From the NCBI RefSeq assembly GCF_003944715.1, contig NZ_RWIT01000002.1, positions 124,001 through 188,000 of the forward strand: a stretch of DNA of 64,000 nt, given 5' to 3'. How positions within the stretch are numbered: the stretch's first letter is position 1; each line of letters begins with the position of its first letter. Below the pieces are notes generated by a model. The model searched no databases. It was not told where the DNA came from and was given only the letters and a program-made list of their open reading frames with translations. Below are positions 24,458 through 36,180 of this stretch, one piece after another. The stretch comes from Hymenobacter rigui (GTDB lineage: Bacteria > Bacteroidota > Bacteroidia > Cytophagales > Hymenobacteraceae). The translations under genes were made by a program, and so were the position numbers.

Positions 24458-25615
24458 CTACTTCAGCACTGAGGCCAGCTTGGCTTCCAGGGCCTCGCCG
24501 CGCAGGTTTTTGCCGATGATGCGGCCCTGGGGGTCGAGCAGAATGGAAGCGGGAATGGACTTAATACCGTAGGTCTGGCCGGCGGCGGATTCCCAGCCTT
24601 TCAGGTCAGAAACGTGCTTCCAGATGAGACCATCGGCCTCAATGGCTTTCAGCCACTTGGCGCGGTCCTGGTCGAAGCTCACACCGTAGATTTCAAAGCC
24701 TTTGCCCTTGTACTTGTTATAGGCCTTCACCACGTTGGGGTTTTCGCGGCGGCAGGGGCCGCACCAGCTGGCCCAGAAGTCGATGAGCACGTACTTGCCG
24801 CGCAGGCTGGTCAGGGGAAGATTTTTGCCATCGGGGGCGGCTAGGCTGATTTCCGGGGCGGTAGTACCGATGGCCGTGGCGCGCAGCGGCTCCAGGCGAG
24901 CCACCAGGCTCTTGGTGTAGCGGGAGTTGGGCTGACTGGCCTTCAGCTGGGTTGCCACCGAGTCGGCCAGGGTGAAGTTGTCATCGGGGTTCAGCACGCT
25001 GCTCAGCACGAAGGCCGATACCACCGAGTTAGGATTCTGGCGTACCAGCCGGGCTACCTCGCGCTGACCCTGGCTCTGCAGGGCCTCCGCCTGGCGCTGA
25101 ATGGCCTGCATGGAATCCTGACGGCCAGCCTGGGCCGCCTGGGTGTAGCGCTGCTCCAGGCGGGGCATCACCTGCTGCATCTGCCGCTGGCTGCTTTCCA
25201 GCGTCCGGGTAATGGTTTTGAGCAGCTCCGAGTCGGGGGAACCTTTCACCGTGTAGGTAGTGGGCAGTTGGTTAGCGTCGCCGGACAGCTCCACGCGGCT
25301 GCCGTTGCTGAGCACCACCAGGGCCTGGTTCTGGTCCGAGGTTTTCACCTGATACAGGCCGGCTTCGGGCAGGGAGCCGGTGAATTTAAACTGGCCCTTC
25401 TCGTCCGTAGTAGCCGTATCCCGGGATACGAACTGCGTTTCGCCCAGCTCCGCCAGATACACTTTGGTGCCGGCCGGGGCATTCTGCAACTGGCCGCTCA
25501 ACTGGTAGCCGGCACCGTCGGTACCGCCGGTTGTGGGGGTAGTGTTCTTGTTGCAGGCATTGGCCATGCCCAGCAGGGCACCCAGGTAGAGCAGGCTCTT
25601 CATTTTGTGCATCAT
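24458..25615 (-). CDS. TlpA-family thiol-disulfide lipoprotein with DUF4369-like N-domain
   Basis: A 385-residue periplasmic lipoprotein. A short signal ends in GMANAC, and a DUF4369-like beta-domain (about 35-125) and a helical linker follow. The thioredoxin-fold domain (about 245-385) has the active site FWASWCGPCRRENPNV. Such proteins reduce or exchange disulfides of exported proteins. An ATG at 25603 would give a shorter signal and is equally possible. It is the last of three TlpA-like genes in a row on this strand. Confidence 0.88.
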   Translation of the reverse strand: MMHKMKSLLYLGALLGMANACNKNTTPTTGGTDGAGYQLSGQLQNAPAGTKVYLAELGETQFVSRDTATTDEKGQFKFTGSLPEAGLYQVKTSDQNQALVVLSNGSRVELSGDANQLPTTYTVKGSPDSELLKTITRTLESSQRQMQQVMPRLEQRYTQAAQAGRQDSMQAIQRQAEALQSQGQREVARLVRQNPNSVVSAFVLSSVLNPDDNFTLADSVATQLKASQPNSRYTKSLVARLEPLRATAIGTTAPEISLAAPDGKNLPLTSLRGKYVLIDFWASWCGPCRRENPNVVKAYNKYKGKGFEIYGVSFDQDRAKWLKAIEADGLIWKHVSDLKGWESAAGQTYGIKSIPASILLDPQGRIIGKNLRGEALEAKLASVLK

Positions 25616-25770
25616 TCAGAAAGCAAAACCGACCGAGGGTCGGCAGTAGTTGCAAAGGACGGGGAAATCGGGCGCAAGTTGCCGATTTTGCCCGGAATTG
25701 CGTCGCCTGCCTCAACCATTCCGGCCCGGAGTGGGTTCCCGGCGGGCACTGGCCGGTACGGCGGCTGAGC

Positions 25771-26802
25771 TTAGGGCAACAGCTTGGCCAGACGCTTCTC
25801 CAGGTCCTCGCCCCGCAGGTTGTGGGCCAACACCTGCCCCGTGGGGCTGATCAGGATGCTGGTGGGTACGGCCAACACCCCATAGAGCTGAGCCACCGGT
25901 GAATCCCATCCTTTCAGGTCCGATACCTGCGTCCAGGGCAGTTGATCCTGGCTCACGGCTTTGCGCCATTTGGCCCCGTCCGCATCCACCGATACGCTCA
26001 CAATTTCCAGCCCCTTGCCCTGGTACTGCTGGTAGAGGCGGCGCAGGCGCGGGTTTTCGGCCCGGCAGGGTCCGCACCAGCTCGCCCAGAAATCCACCAG
26101 CACATATTTGCCCCGCAGGCTGCTAAGCGTGAATGGCTGCCCGGCCACCGTGGGCAGCGTGAAGTCCGGGGCCACGTCTCCGCCTTTTTCCGACAGGCTA
26201 GCCGTGGCCGTACGGGCGGCAAGGGTCTGCGTTTCGGCCATGTTCGGCTGCCGCCGGGCCAGTACCGTGGTCATGGAATCCACGAAAGGCTGCTGGCTGG
26301 CCTGGCGGCTCAGGTAGTTTTTGGTGAGGTAGGCAGCCAGAAAGTCGTCGGAGGTGTGGCGCACCAACGCGCGTAGTTCCCGTAGCCCCCGGTTTTTGGC
26401 CGGCAGCTGGGCCGTCCCGAACATCTGTGGATAAATATTCCGCTGAAACTGCTGCCACTGCTCTACTCCCACCGAACCCTGAGCCGTAAACCGTAGAAAC
26501 TCCTTTTTCGGCTCCGGCGCCAGCGTGAACGTGAGGTTGTCGCCGGGATGCAGGGGCATTTGGTACAGCACTTTCTGCCCCTGAATTTTCAGAGAAGCCA
26601 GGATGGGGGCCGGCAGCTGGCCCCGCAGTTCGCAGTGGCCGGCTGCATCCACCGTAGCCGAGTCCAGCGTGAGCCACCGGTCCTTATACTGTGTGAGGTA
26701 GATTTTGGTACCCGGCGCGACGCCGGTCAGCTGGCCCTGCACTACATAATCGGATGAAGCGGCGGCCAGGCTCAGCAGCCAGGGCAATACACTAGTCAGC
26801 AT
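25771..26802 (-). CDS. TlpA-family thiol-disulfide oxidoreductase
   Basis: A 343-residue exported protein, second in a row of three TlpA-like genes. A signal peptide (MLTSVLPWLLSLAAAS) precedes a DUF4369-like domain (VVQGQLTGVAPGTKIYLTQY, about 20-110). A thioredoxin domain (about 205-343) follows, with FWASWCGPCRAENPRL and the cis-Pro segment VLAVPTSILISP. It shares the layout of the downstream paralog but has no clear lipobox. Its substrate is unknown. Confidence 0.88.
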   Translation of the reverse strand: MLTSVLPWLLSLAAASSDYVVQGQLTGVAPGTKIYLTQYKDRWLTLDSATVDAAGHCELRGQLPAPILASLKIQGQKVLYQMPLHPGDNLTFTLAPEPKKEFLRFTAQGSVGVEQWQQFQRNIYPQMFGTAQLPAKNRGLRELRALVRHTSDDFLAAYLTKNYLSRQASQQPFVDSMTTVLARRQPNMAETQTLAARTATASLSEKGGDVAPDFTLPTVAGQPFTLSSLRGKYVLVDFWASWCGPCRAENPRLRRLYQQYQGKGLEIVSVSVDADGAKWRKAVSQDQLPWTQVSDLKGWDSPVAQLYGVLAVPTSILISPTGQVLAHNLRGEDLEKRLAKLLP

Positions 26803-26906
26803 GAAAAAACGATAGGGAATGAAGAATACAGGCGTAAAGCTGCAGAATCCGGCGCATATAGTCCAGGGAACCTATACATTTCATACCGGCCCTCAACTCA
26901 CCGGAT

Positions 26907-27443
26907 TTAATCCAGCGGAATGTAGCCCGAAATCTTCTGGCCCAGGGCCCGGCCGCGCAGATTGGTGGCCAGTACGCGGCCCTCGGGGTCGAGCAGCACG
27001 GAGTACGGAATGGCATGCACCCCGTAGGCCCGGGCTGCCGCACTCTGCCACCCCCGCAGGTCTGAAACGTGGTACCAGGTCAGCTCGTCGGCGGCAATGG
27101 CCTGATGCCAGCGCGCCCGGTTATCATCCAACGAAACGCTTACCATTTCCAGCCCCCGCGAGTGAAACTGCCCGTAGATTTTACGCAGGTTGGGACTTTC
27201 CGCCCGGCAGGGACCACACCACGAGGCCCAGAAATCAATCAACACATATTTGCCCCGCAGGCTGCTGAGCCGAAACCGGGAGCCATCGGCAGCGGGCAGG
27301 TCGATTTCCGGGGCCAGCGCAGCACGGGATTCGGTGGCTGCTGGCACTGGCTGGGCGGCATCGGAAGGTGCCGCCGGGCGCTGACAACCGGCCCAGATAA
27401 ACGTGGTAACCAGCCAAGAAGCATAGCGGTGGGTGGAAAGCAT
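26907..27443 (-). CDS. Short TlpA-family thioredoxin-like lipoprotein
   Basis: A 178-residue protein, first transcribed of the three tandem TlpA-like genes. A lipoprotein-like signal (WLVTTFIWAGC) leads straight into a thioredoxin domain with FWASWCGPCRAESPNL and HAIPYSVLLDPEGR. It lacks the DUF4369-like N-domain of its two neighbours, so it looks like the catalytic domain alone. The three active-site regions are nearly identical, pointing to local duplication. Confidence 0.87.
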   Translation of the reverse strand: MLSTHRYASWLVTTFIWAGCQRPAAPSDAAQPVPAATESRAALAPEIDLPAADGSRFRLSSLRGKYVLIDFWASWCGPCRAESPNLRKIYGQFHSRGLEMVSVSLDDNRARWHQAIAADELTWYHVSDLRGWQSAAARAYGVHAIPYSVLLDPEGRVLATNLRGRALGQKISGYIPLD

Positions 27444-27492
27444 TCTGATACGACAGGTTGGAATGACTGCTGGAACAACAAAGTCAAGGATA

Positions 27493-27530
27493 AAGAAAAA
27501 CCCTCTAACCGTAAGGCAAGAGGGTTTCTT
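27493..27530 (-). terminator. Terminator downstream of gatB
   Basis: The stem AAGAAAAACCCTCT / AGAGGGTTTCTT surrounds a short loop. Read on the minus strand it ends in a T-run, fitting a terminator for gatB. Confidence 0.8.
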
Positions 27531-27551
27531 GAAAAATGAGGATACGACCGA

Positions 27552-29009
27552 CTACGCGTCCAGTTTCTGACGCAGCAGCTGATTGGCTAGCTTGGGGTCG
27601 GCTTTGCCGCCGGTGAGCTTCATCAGCTCGCCCATGAACATGCCGGTCAGGCTCTTTTTGCCGGCGCGGTACTCAGCCACCTTGGCCGGGTTGGCGTCCA
27701 GCACCTGCTGAATCATAGCTTCCAGCGCCCCGGCATCCGACTGCTGCAACAAACCCTGGGCCTCGGCGGCAGCGGCGGCCGTCTGGGCGGGGTTGTCGAG
27801 CAGGTACGGGAACAGCTGTTTGCTGGCCACCGAGTGGCCCACCTTGTTCTCATCGATGAGACCAATGATGTCGGCCAGGTGCTGAGTGGTAAGCGGGAAC
27901 TGCTCCAGCGTAAGAGCCCGCTCGTTGAGGTAGGCTTTTACGGGGCCGGTTACCCAGTTGGCGGCGGCTTTGGCGTTGGGCGTCAGGCGGGTCAGCTCGT
28001 CGAAGAATAGGGCCACGTCTTTGTCGGCCGTCAGCACGTTAGCGTCGTAATCCGAAAGGCCCAGCTCGCCGGTGAAGCGGGCGTAGAGCTGCTGGGGCAA
28101 CGCGGGCAATTCGGCCTGCACGCGGTGCAGCCACTCATCGTCAATTACTACGGGGGGCAGGTCGGGCTCCGGAAAGTAGCGGTAGTCGTTCAGGGTTTCC
28201 TTGCTGCGCTGCCCGCTGGTGGTACCCGTGGTGGCATCGAAGCCCCGGGTTTCGGAGTCGATTTCGCCCCCGGCTTCCAGAATGGCAATCTGCCGCTCAA
28301 TTTCGTGCTCAATGGCACGCTGCACGTTGCGGAAGGAGTTCATGTTCTTCACCTCCACCTTGGTCCCGAACTTCTCGGCGCCTTTCAGCATCACCGAAAT
28401 GTTGGCGTCGCAGCGCAGGGAGCCTTCCTCCATGTTGCCGTCGCAGATGCCCAGATACTCCACCAGCTTCTTGATTTCGGCCAGGTAAGCGTAGGCTTCG
28501 TCGGAGTTGCGAATGTCCGGCTCCGACACGATTTCGATGAGCGGCACCCCGGCCCGGTTCAAATCCACCAGGGTTTCGGTTTCGCCGGCCAGGTGCATGG
28601 ATTTGCCCGCGTCCTCCTCCATGTGGATGCGGGTGATACCGATTTTGCGGGTTTCCCCATCAGCCAGCCGGATATCCACGTGCCCGTCGTAGCAGATGGG
28701 CGTTTTGTCCTGGGTAATCTGGTAGCCCTTGGGAAGGTCGGGGTAGAAATAGTTTTTGCGCGCAAACAGGTTGTCGCGGCGGATGTGGCAGTTGGTGGCT
28801 AGGCCCATCTTCATGGCGTACTCCACGGCCGAGTAGTTCACGCGCGGGAGCGTGCCAGGGTGACCCAGGGTAATCACCGAGAGGTTGTTGTTAGGCAAAG
28901 CGCCGTACTCGTTTTCATCGGAGGAGTACATTTTGCTGCGGGTGAGCAGCTGGGCGTGTACTTCCAGTCCGATAACGGGCTGGTATTTGGATTTGATGCT
29001 GTCGTCCAT
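27552..29009 (-). CDS. gatB: Asp-tRNA(Asn)/Glu-tRNA(Gln) amidotransferase subunit B
   Basis: A 485-residue subunit of the GatCAB complex that converts Glu-tRNA(Gln) and Asp-tRNA(Asn) to the amidated forms. The kinase/cradle domain (about 1-290) shows YQPVIGLEVHAQLLTRSKM, GHPGTLPRVN and LIEIVSEPDIRNSDEAYAYL. A helical domain and the YqeY-like tail follow, with KKSLTGMFMGELMKLTGGKA. The ATG at 29009 is chosen because the conserved N-terminus begins there. gatA and gatC are not in this window. Confidence 0.96.
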   Translation of the reverse strand: MDDSIKSKYQPVIGLEVHAQLLTRSKMYSSDENEYGALPNNNLSVITLGHPGTLPRVNYSAVEYAMKMGLATNCHIRRDNLFARKNYFYPDLPKGYQITQDKTPICYDGHVDIRLADGETRKIGITRIHMEEDAGKSMHLAGETETLVDLNRAGVPLIEIVSEPDIRNSDEAYAYLAEIKKLVEYLGICDGNMEEGSLRCDANISVMLKGAEKFGTKVEVKNMNSFRNVQRAIEHEIERQIAILEAGGEIDSETRGFDATTGTTSGQRSKETLNDYRYFPEPDLPPVVIDDEWLHRVQAELPALPQQLYARFTGELGLSDYDANVLTADKDVALFFDELTRLTPNAKAAANWVTGPVKAYLNERALTLEQFPLTTQHLADIIGLIDENKVGHSVASKQLFPYLLDNPAQTAAAAAEAQGLLQQSDAGALEAMIQQVLDANPAKVAEYRAGKKSLTGMFMGELMKLTGGKADPKLANQLLRQKLDA

Positions 29010-29068
29010 TGAATCACAGATTCGCGCTGATTTCACTAAGGGCGCTGATTTCCGGTGCAAAGTACGCA

Positions 29069-29218
29069 CTATTTAATCTGGAACGTAAGCGGAACCGTGT
29101 AGTAAACCGGCGCCGACTCTGCTTCAAGCTGGCCCGGTGAAAAAGGCTTGCGCATGGCCTACGTGGCCGCTAGCTGCTCGCCTACCAACGACAACGGCCG
29201 GGCTAGAGGTAGCGGATA
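29069..29218 (-). pseudogene. Remnant of a TonB energy-transducer C-terminus
   Basis: Read on the minus strand, one frame gives a short piece ending in AMRKPFSPGQLEAESAPVY followed by YTVPLTFQIK and a stop. This matches the end of Bacteroidota TonB-like proteins (a KPG-type loop, then a vPltF strand). The same frame has an in-frame TAG immediately before AMRKPF and another stop at its upstream edge. There is no start or N-terminal half. It is best read as a decayed fragment in the gap between gatB and the DUF885 gene. Confidence 0.5.
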
Positions 29219-29289
29219 CTATATGGCAGTTACAGAATATAACTTGTATCTAGCATCTGTTCTCAGATAATCCGCTGTTGCACACAGGT

Positions 29290-31104
29290 ATGAAAAAAGT
29301 TTTTCTCCGCACGCTGGCTATCATTCTACTGCTGCTGGCCGTGCTGGTCGTCAATACCATCTGGTTTAAACCGTTTTTCATCCGGGCCTTTTACGAGCGG
29401 GTGTTTGCCGAATTCGCCTTCGATTCGCCGGAATTGCTTTCCCGGCTGCGGTTGGTGGAAGGCATAGGTATCCAGCGCCACAACCGCAAGCTTAACGACG
29501 CCTCCGAAGCTGAGGCTACCCGACAGATAGCCAAGCTGCGCGAAACGCTGGCCACGTTGCATAGATACGACACCACCGGCCTGCGTGGGCAGGACCGGCT
29601 CAACTACCAGGTGCTGGATTGGTACCTCACTAACGAGGTGGCCGGCACGGCATTCCGCTACGACAATTACCCGGTCAACCAGATGTTTGGGGTGCAGAAC
29701 GACTTCCCCAGCTTCATGGCCGACGTGCACCAGGTACACAGCCGCCGCGACGCCGACTACTACAACGAGCGGCTGGCAGCCGTGCGCGTGAAGTTTGCGC
29801 AGGTGCTGGAAGGGCTGAAAGTTCGGGAGCAGCACGGCGTGGTACCACCTACGTTCGTGATTGATAAGGTGCTGGCCGAAATGTCGGGGCTGGTGGCCCA
29901 GGTGCCCGAGCAAAGCATTTTGTACACTTCCCTGGTGGAGAAGCTGCACAAGGTGAAAGCCCTGAACGCCACTGAGCAGGCCGAAATCCTGGCCGAAACC
30001 AAACGCCAGATAATCGGTAATGTGTACCCGGCCTATCAGGAGCTGATAGCCTATTTCACCGCCCTGCGGCCCCGCTCCACCACCGATGCGGGCGTGTGGA
30101 AGTTTCCCGACGGCAAGGCCTATTATGCCTACTGCCTCCGGCAATACACCACCACCAACCTCAGCGCCGCTCAGATTCACGCCCTGGGCCTGAGCGAAGT
30201 TGCGCGCATCACAGCCGAGATGCGCACCATTCTGCAAGCTGAAAAAGTGGCCGGTGCCGACAGCGTAGGCCCCACGATGGTGCGCCTCGGCGAGGAGCCC
30301 CGGTTTTCGTACCCCGATACCGACAGCGGCCGCAGCCAGATTCTGGCCGATTACCGGCGCATTCTCGCCGAAGTAGACAAGGGCTTAAGCAGCGCGTTCC
30401 GCATCCGGCCCAACGCTGCGTTGGAAGTGCGCCGGGTGCCCGAGTTCAAGCAGAAAACCGCGCCGGGTGCATACTACGAGCCCGCCGCCCTCGATGGGTC
30501 GCGGCCGGGCGTGTTCTACGCCAACCTGTATGATGTGAAGGCTACGCCTAAATTCGGCATGCGCACGTTGGCCTATCATGAGGGAATTCCGGGCCACCAT
30601 TTCCAGATTGGTATTGCGCAGGAGTTACAGGGGCTGCCTACTTTCCGCACCGTGATACCCTTCCCGACCTACGGGGAGGGCTGGGCGTTGTACGCCGAGC
30701 GGCTGGCCTCAGAGTTGGGATTTGAAAAAGACCCCTACGATAATCTGGGCCGGCTCCGGGCCGAGCTGTTCCGGGCCGTCCGCTTAGTGGTGGATACCGG
30801 CATCCACGACCAGCGCTGGACCCGCGAGCAGGCCATTAGCTACATGCGCCGCACCACCGGCATGGCTCTTTCCGACGTTACGGCCGAAATAGAGCGGTAC
30901 ATCGTTATGCCTGGCCAAGCCTGTGCCTACAAAGTGGGGATGCTGAAAATCCTGGAATTGCGCGAGCGGGCCAAGCAGCAGCTCGGCCCCAAATTCGACC
31001 TGCGCGACTTCCACGATGCCGTGTTGAAGAACGGTGGCCTACCCCTGGAAATCCTGGAGCAGGTAGTGAATGATTACATCAAGGTGAAGAAAGCGGCAGC
31101 GTAG
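29290..31104 (+). CDS. DUF885-family putative metallopeptidase
   Basis: A 604-residue protein with an N-terminal hydrophobic anchor (FLRTLAIILLLLAVLVVN). The DUF885 hallmark is AYHEGIPGHHFQIGIAQE near residue 435, an HExxxHH-like metal site also found in M32-like peptidases, followed by YGEGWALYAERLASELG. It is likely a membrane-anchored periplasmic peptidase; the substrate is unknown. The ATG at 29290 is used rather than the TTG 12 bases upstream. Confidence 0.85.
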   Translation: MKKVFLRTLAIILLLLAVLVVNTIWFKPFFIRAFYERVFAEFAFDSPELLSRLRLVEGIGIQRHNRKLNDASEAEATRQIAKLRETLATLHRYDTTGLRGQDRLNYQVLDWYLTNEVAGTAFRYDNYPVNQMFGVQNDFPSFMADVHQVHSRRDADYYNERLAAVRVKFAQVLEGLKVREQHGVVPPTFVIDKVLAEMSGLVAQVPEQSILYTSLVEKLHKVKALNATEQAEILAETKRQIIGNVYPAYQELIAYFTALRPRSTTDAGVWKFPDGKAYYAYCLRQYTTTNLSAAQIHALGLSEVARITAEMRTILQAEKVAGADSVGPTMVRLGEEPRFSYPDTDSGRSQILADYRRILAEVDKGLSSAFRIRPNAALEVRRVPEFKQKTAPGAYYEPAALDGSRPGVFYANLYDVKATPKFGMRTLAYHEGIPGHHFQIGIAQELQGLPTFRTVIPFPTYGEGWALYAERLASELGFEKDPYDNLGRLRAELFRAVRLVVDTGIHDQRWTREQAISYMRRTTGMALSDVTAEIERYIVMPGQACAYKVGMLKILELRERAKQQLGPKFDLRDFHDAVLKNGGLPLEILEQVVNDYIKVKKAAA

Positions 31105-31242
31105 CGTCGAGGGCAGTGTGCGTTCTAACTCATTAAGCTCTTAAAGTACGGGCACCTATGCATACCGAGCGTCCTACGTGTCACTCCAAGCGCAGCCGAG
31201 GAATGACGTGCTGTATATGTTAAGCCCGATTAAGCAACAACA

Positions 31243-31277
31243 AAGAACCCGGCCGCATCAGATGCAGCCGGGTTCTT
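31243..31277. terminator. Hairpin between DUF885 gene and alaS
   Basis: The stem AAGAACCCGGCCGCATC / GATGCAGCCGGGTTCTT has almost no loop and is placed between two convergent genes. It can serve as a terminator for both; flanking T-runs are weak. Confidence 0.7.
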
Positions 31278-31333
31278 AGCTATTCCATATGAATCGAGCC
31301 TAGTTAAGCTCTTACTCAATTATCAGCGCCACT

Positions 31334-34015
<2,682 letters not shown>

Positions 34016-34111
34016 GTCGGATTGCGTGGCGGCGGGCACCGGAAATTGGCGGCCGCCGGGATTTTGGCTATTTTTCGCCTTTCCTCCGGGAAAGGCACTG
34101 ACGGCAAAGGT

Positions 34112-34229
34112 AGCCGACTTTATAGAAGTGAGAAATTAGAACGAAGAGCTTAGACTGGTTTTTCAGCGCTTCTTTTTCACTGTCTGTTCCCCCCTCTCTG
34201 TTCTAAACTCTCAGTTCTGAGTTCTAAAG
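34112..34229. repeat. Imperfect inverted repeat in the alaS/merR gap
   Basis: The left segment (GAAATTAGAACGAAGAGCTTAGA) and the right segment with AACTCTCAGTTCTGAGTTC pair imperfectly. The right end reaches the MerR start codon. It resembles the AT-rich arms elsewhere in composition but not in exact sequence. Confidence 0.4.
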
Positions 34230-34230
34230 C

Positions 34231-34596
34231 ATGCCCTACAAAGACCGTGAAATCGAGAAGCAGTACTTCACCATTGGTGAGGTAGCGGCCCAGTTCAACG
34301 TGGCGCCTTCGCTCATCCGCTTCTGGGAAACGGAGTTTGAAGAGCTGCGCCCCCGCAAGAGCAAAAAAGGCAACCGCCTCTACACGCCGCAGGATATCGA
34401 CGTGTTCCGCACCATCTACCACTTAGTAAAGGAGCGCGGCTACACCATCCCCGGGGCCCGCGACATGCTCAAGCAGAAAGGCCCCCAGCTCAAGGAAAAA
34501 ATCGACGTCATCCAGAGCCTGGAACGCATCCGCAAATTCATGGTGACCATGAAAAAGGAGCTGGATGCTATTGGCAAGGCGCAGCAGCAGGGATAA
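34231..34596 (+). CDS. MerR-family transcriptional regulator
   Basis: A 121-residue DNA-binding protein. The winged-helix domain fills residues 10-80 (QYFTIGEVAAQFNVAPSLIR, FWETEFEELRPRKSKKGNRL, YTPQDIDVFRTIYHLVKERG). A coiled-coil dimerisation helix completes it. No Cys-based metal site or ligand domain is present, typical of the short MerR proteins common in Bacteroidota. The next gene starts on its last base (ATAATGG overlap), so the two are probably co-translated. Confidence 0.92.
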   Translation: MPYKDREIEKQYFTIGEVAAQFNVAPSLIRFWETEFEELRPRKSKKGNRLYTPQDIDVFRTIYHLVKERGYTIPGARDMLKQKGPQLKEKIDVIQSLERIRKFMVTMKKELDAIGKAQQQG

Positions 34597-35003
34597 TGGA
34601 ATCAGTAATGCTAGTTTCAGAGCGTGGTGATTTATTAGCTCATTTTCAGCTCTTAATCCAGCAAAAACTATCTGATACTGATGTCACCATCCAAATAGAA
34701 TCTGGAGATTTTGTCACTGAGCGTGGCAGTAGGACCCGTATCTACTTTAGATATGATGGTTCTATAGAAGATGTAGGCTGGGATGAAATGGAACTGGAGT
34801 TCATCCGTCATTATTATTCAACTGAGCCGCATGTGTATAGCCTAAATTACAGAGGTATCGAATTTGTAAAAGAAGTATTAACGCTTATTGCCAATTCATC
34901 AGAATACTTAATCGACAATGATTGTGGAACCCTGCTACCAGGTGATGAATTTGTGCAAAAGATGCAGCAGAATCCCACTTGGTATTGGTTTGATGATTTA
35001 TAG
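34596..35003 (+). CDS. Hypothetical small acidic protein
   Basis: A 135-residue acidic protein of unknown family, with IQIESGDFVTERGSRTRIYF, VGWDEMELEFIRHYY and a C-terminal TLLPGDEFVQKMQQN. It has no signal peptide or membrane segment. Its base composition is clearly more AT-rich than both neighbours, which suggests recent acquisition. It overlaps the MerR stop and precedes dprA by about 20 bases. A toxin-immunity role is possible but unproven. Confidence 0.7.
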   Translation: MESVMLVSERGDLLAHFQLLIQQKLSDTDVTIQIESGDFVTERGSRTRIYFRYDGSIEDVGWDEMELEFIRHYYSTEPHVYSLNYRGIEFVKEVLTLIANSSEYLIDNDCGTLLPGDEFVQKMQQNPTWYWFDDL

Positions 35004-35024
35004 ACAAATTCTACTTCTATTGTT

Positions 35025-36161
35025 ATGCCCACTGATTTGAACGATACCCTCCTCCACGAAGTCGCCCTGACGCTGTTTCCCGGCGTGGGGCCGCAACTGA
35101 CGCGGCAGTTGATGAGCTACGGGGGCTCGGCCCGGAATGTGCTGCACCTGCCGCCGGGCAAGCTGCTCAAGATTCCGGGCGTGGGGCCGGCCACGTCGAA
35201 GATACTCACGGGCCCGGAGCGCACCGCCGCGCTGAAGCAGGCCGAGGACTCGGTGCGCAAGGCGGAGAAGGAAGGCGTGCAGCTGCTGTTCTACACCAGC
35301 AAGCAGTTTCCGGCCCGGCTCAAGCAGATTCCCGATGCGCCCGCCCTACTCTACTATCAGGGCACCGCAGACCTCAACCACCCCAAAACACTGGCCCTGG
35401 TAGGCACCCGCCAGGCTACCGACTACGGCCGGGAGCAAACCGAACGGCTCATCAAAGGCATTGCCAGCCACCGCCCCCTCATTGTCAGCGGCCTGGCCTA
35501 CGGCATCGATATTGCCGCCCACCGCGCCGCCTTACAGGAAAGCCTGGAAACCGTGGGCGTCATGGCTACCGGCCTCGATGTTATCTACCCCCACGCCCAC
35601 CGCAAAACTGCCGAGAAAATGCTCAGCCAGGGCGGCCTGCTCACGGAGTTTCCCTTCGGCACCCCACCCGACAAATACAACTTTCCGGCCCGTAACCGCA
35701 TTATTGCCGGCCTTTCCGACGGCACCGTGGTGGTGGAAGCGGCTCGTAAAGGCGGGGCCCTGATAACGGCCGATTTGGCTCTGGACTACAACCGGGAGGT
35801 GCTGGCCGTGCCCGGCCCCTTGGGCTCCGTTGCATCGGAAGGCTGCCACGACTTCATCAAAACCAGCCGTGCCGCGTTGTACGCTGAGCCCGCCGACATT
35901 GAGCAGGCCCTGAACTGGGATTTGGCTCTGCACCTGCAAGGCAAACCTACCGCCCCCAGTACCTACGATGCCGACGACTTTACCGCCGAGGATTTTCAGC
36001 TGATTACGGTGCTGCTCACGGCTCCCAACCGGGAAGAGCACCTCGATAACCTGGCCTGGAAAGCCCAGTTGCCGGTGCATACGGTGGCTTCTCTCCTGCT
36101 GGGGCTGGAATTCCGAGCGGTGATTAAGGCCTTGCCGGGTAAACGGTTCGGGCTGCTGTAG
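35025..36161 (+). CDS. dprA: DNA-processing protein A
   Basis: A 378-residue protein that binds incoming single-stranded DNA during transformation and loads RecA. A helix-hairpin-helix-like N-domain (about 10-65, LLKIPGVGPATSKIL) precedes the Rossmann domain, which has ALVGTRQATDYG, IVSGLAYGIDIAAHRAAL, ATGLDVIYPHAHRK, NFPARNRIIAGLSDGTVVVE and KGGALITADLAL. A winged-helix DML1-like domain ends the protein. Its stop codon lies within a 17-bp perfect tandem duplication. Confidence 0.94.
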   Translation: MPTDLNDTLLHEVALTLFPGVGPQLTRQLMSYGGSARNVLHLPPGKLLKIPGVGPATSKILTGPERTAALKQAEDSVRKAEKEGVQLLFYTSKQFPARLKQIPDAPALLYYQGTADLNHPKTLALVGTRQATDYGREQTERLIKGIASHRPLIVSGLAYGIDIAAHRAALQESLETVGVMATGLDVIYPHAHRKTAEKMLSQGGLLTEFPFGTPPDKYNFPARNRIIAGLSDGTVVVEAARKGGALITADLALDYNREVLAVPGPLGSVASEGCHDFIKTSRAALYAEPADIEQALNWDLALHLQGKPTAPSTYDADDFTAEDFQLITVLLTAPNREEHLDNLAWKAQLPVHTVASLLLGLEFRAVIKALPGKRFGLL

Positions 36162-36180
36162 AATTCGGGCTGCTGTAGAA
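36147..36180. repeat. 17-bp perfect tandem duplication covering the dprA stop
   Basis: TTCGGGCTGCTGTAGAA occurs twice head to tail (36147-36163 and 36164-36180). The first copy includes the last dprA codons and stop, so the duplication does not change the protein. Confidence 0.9.
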
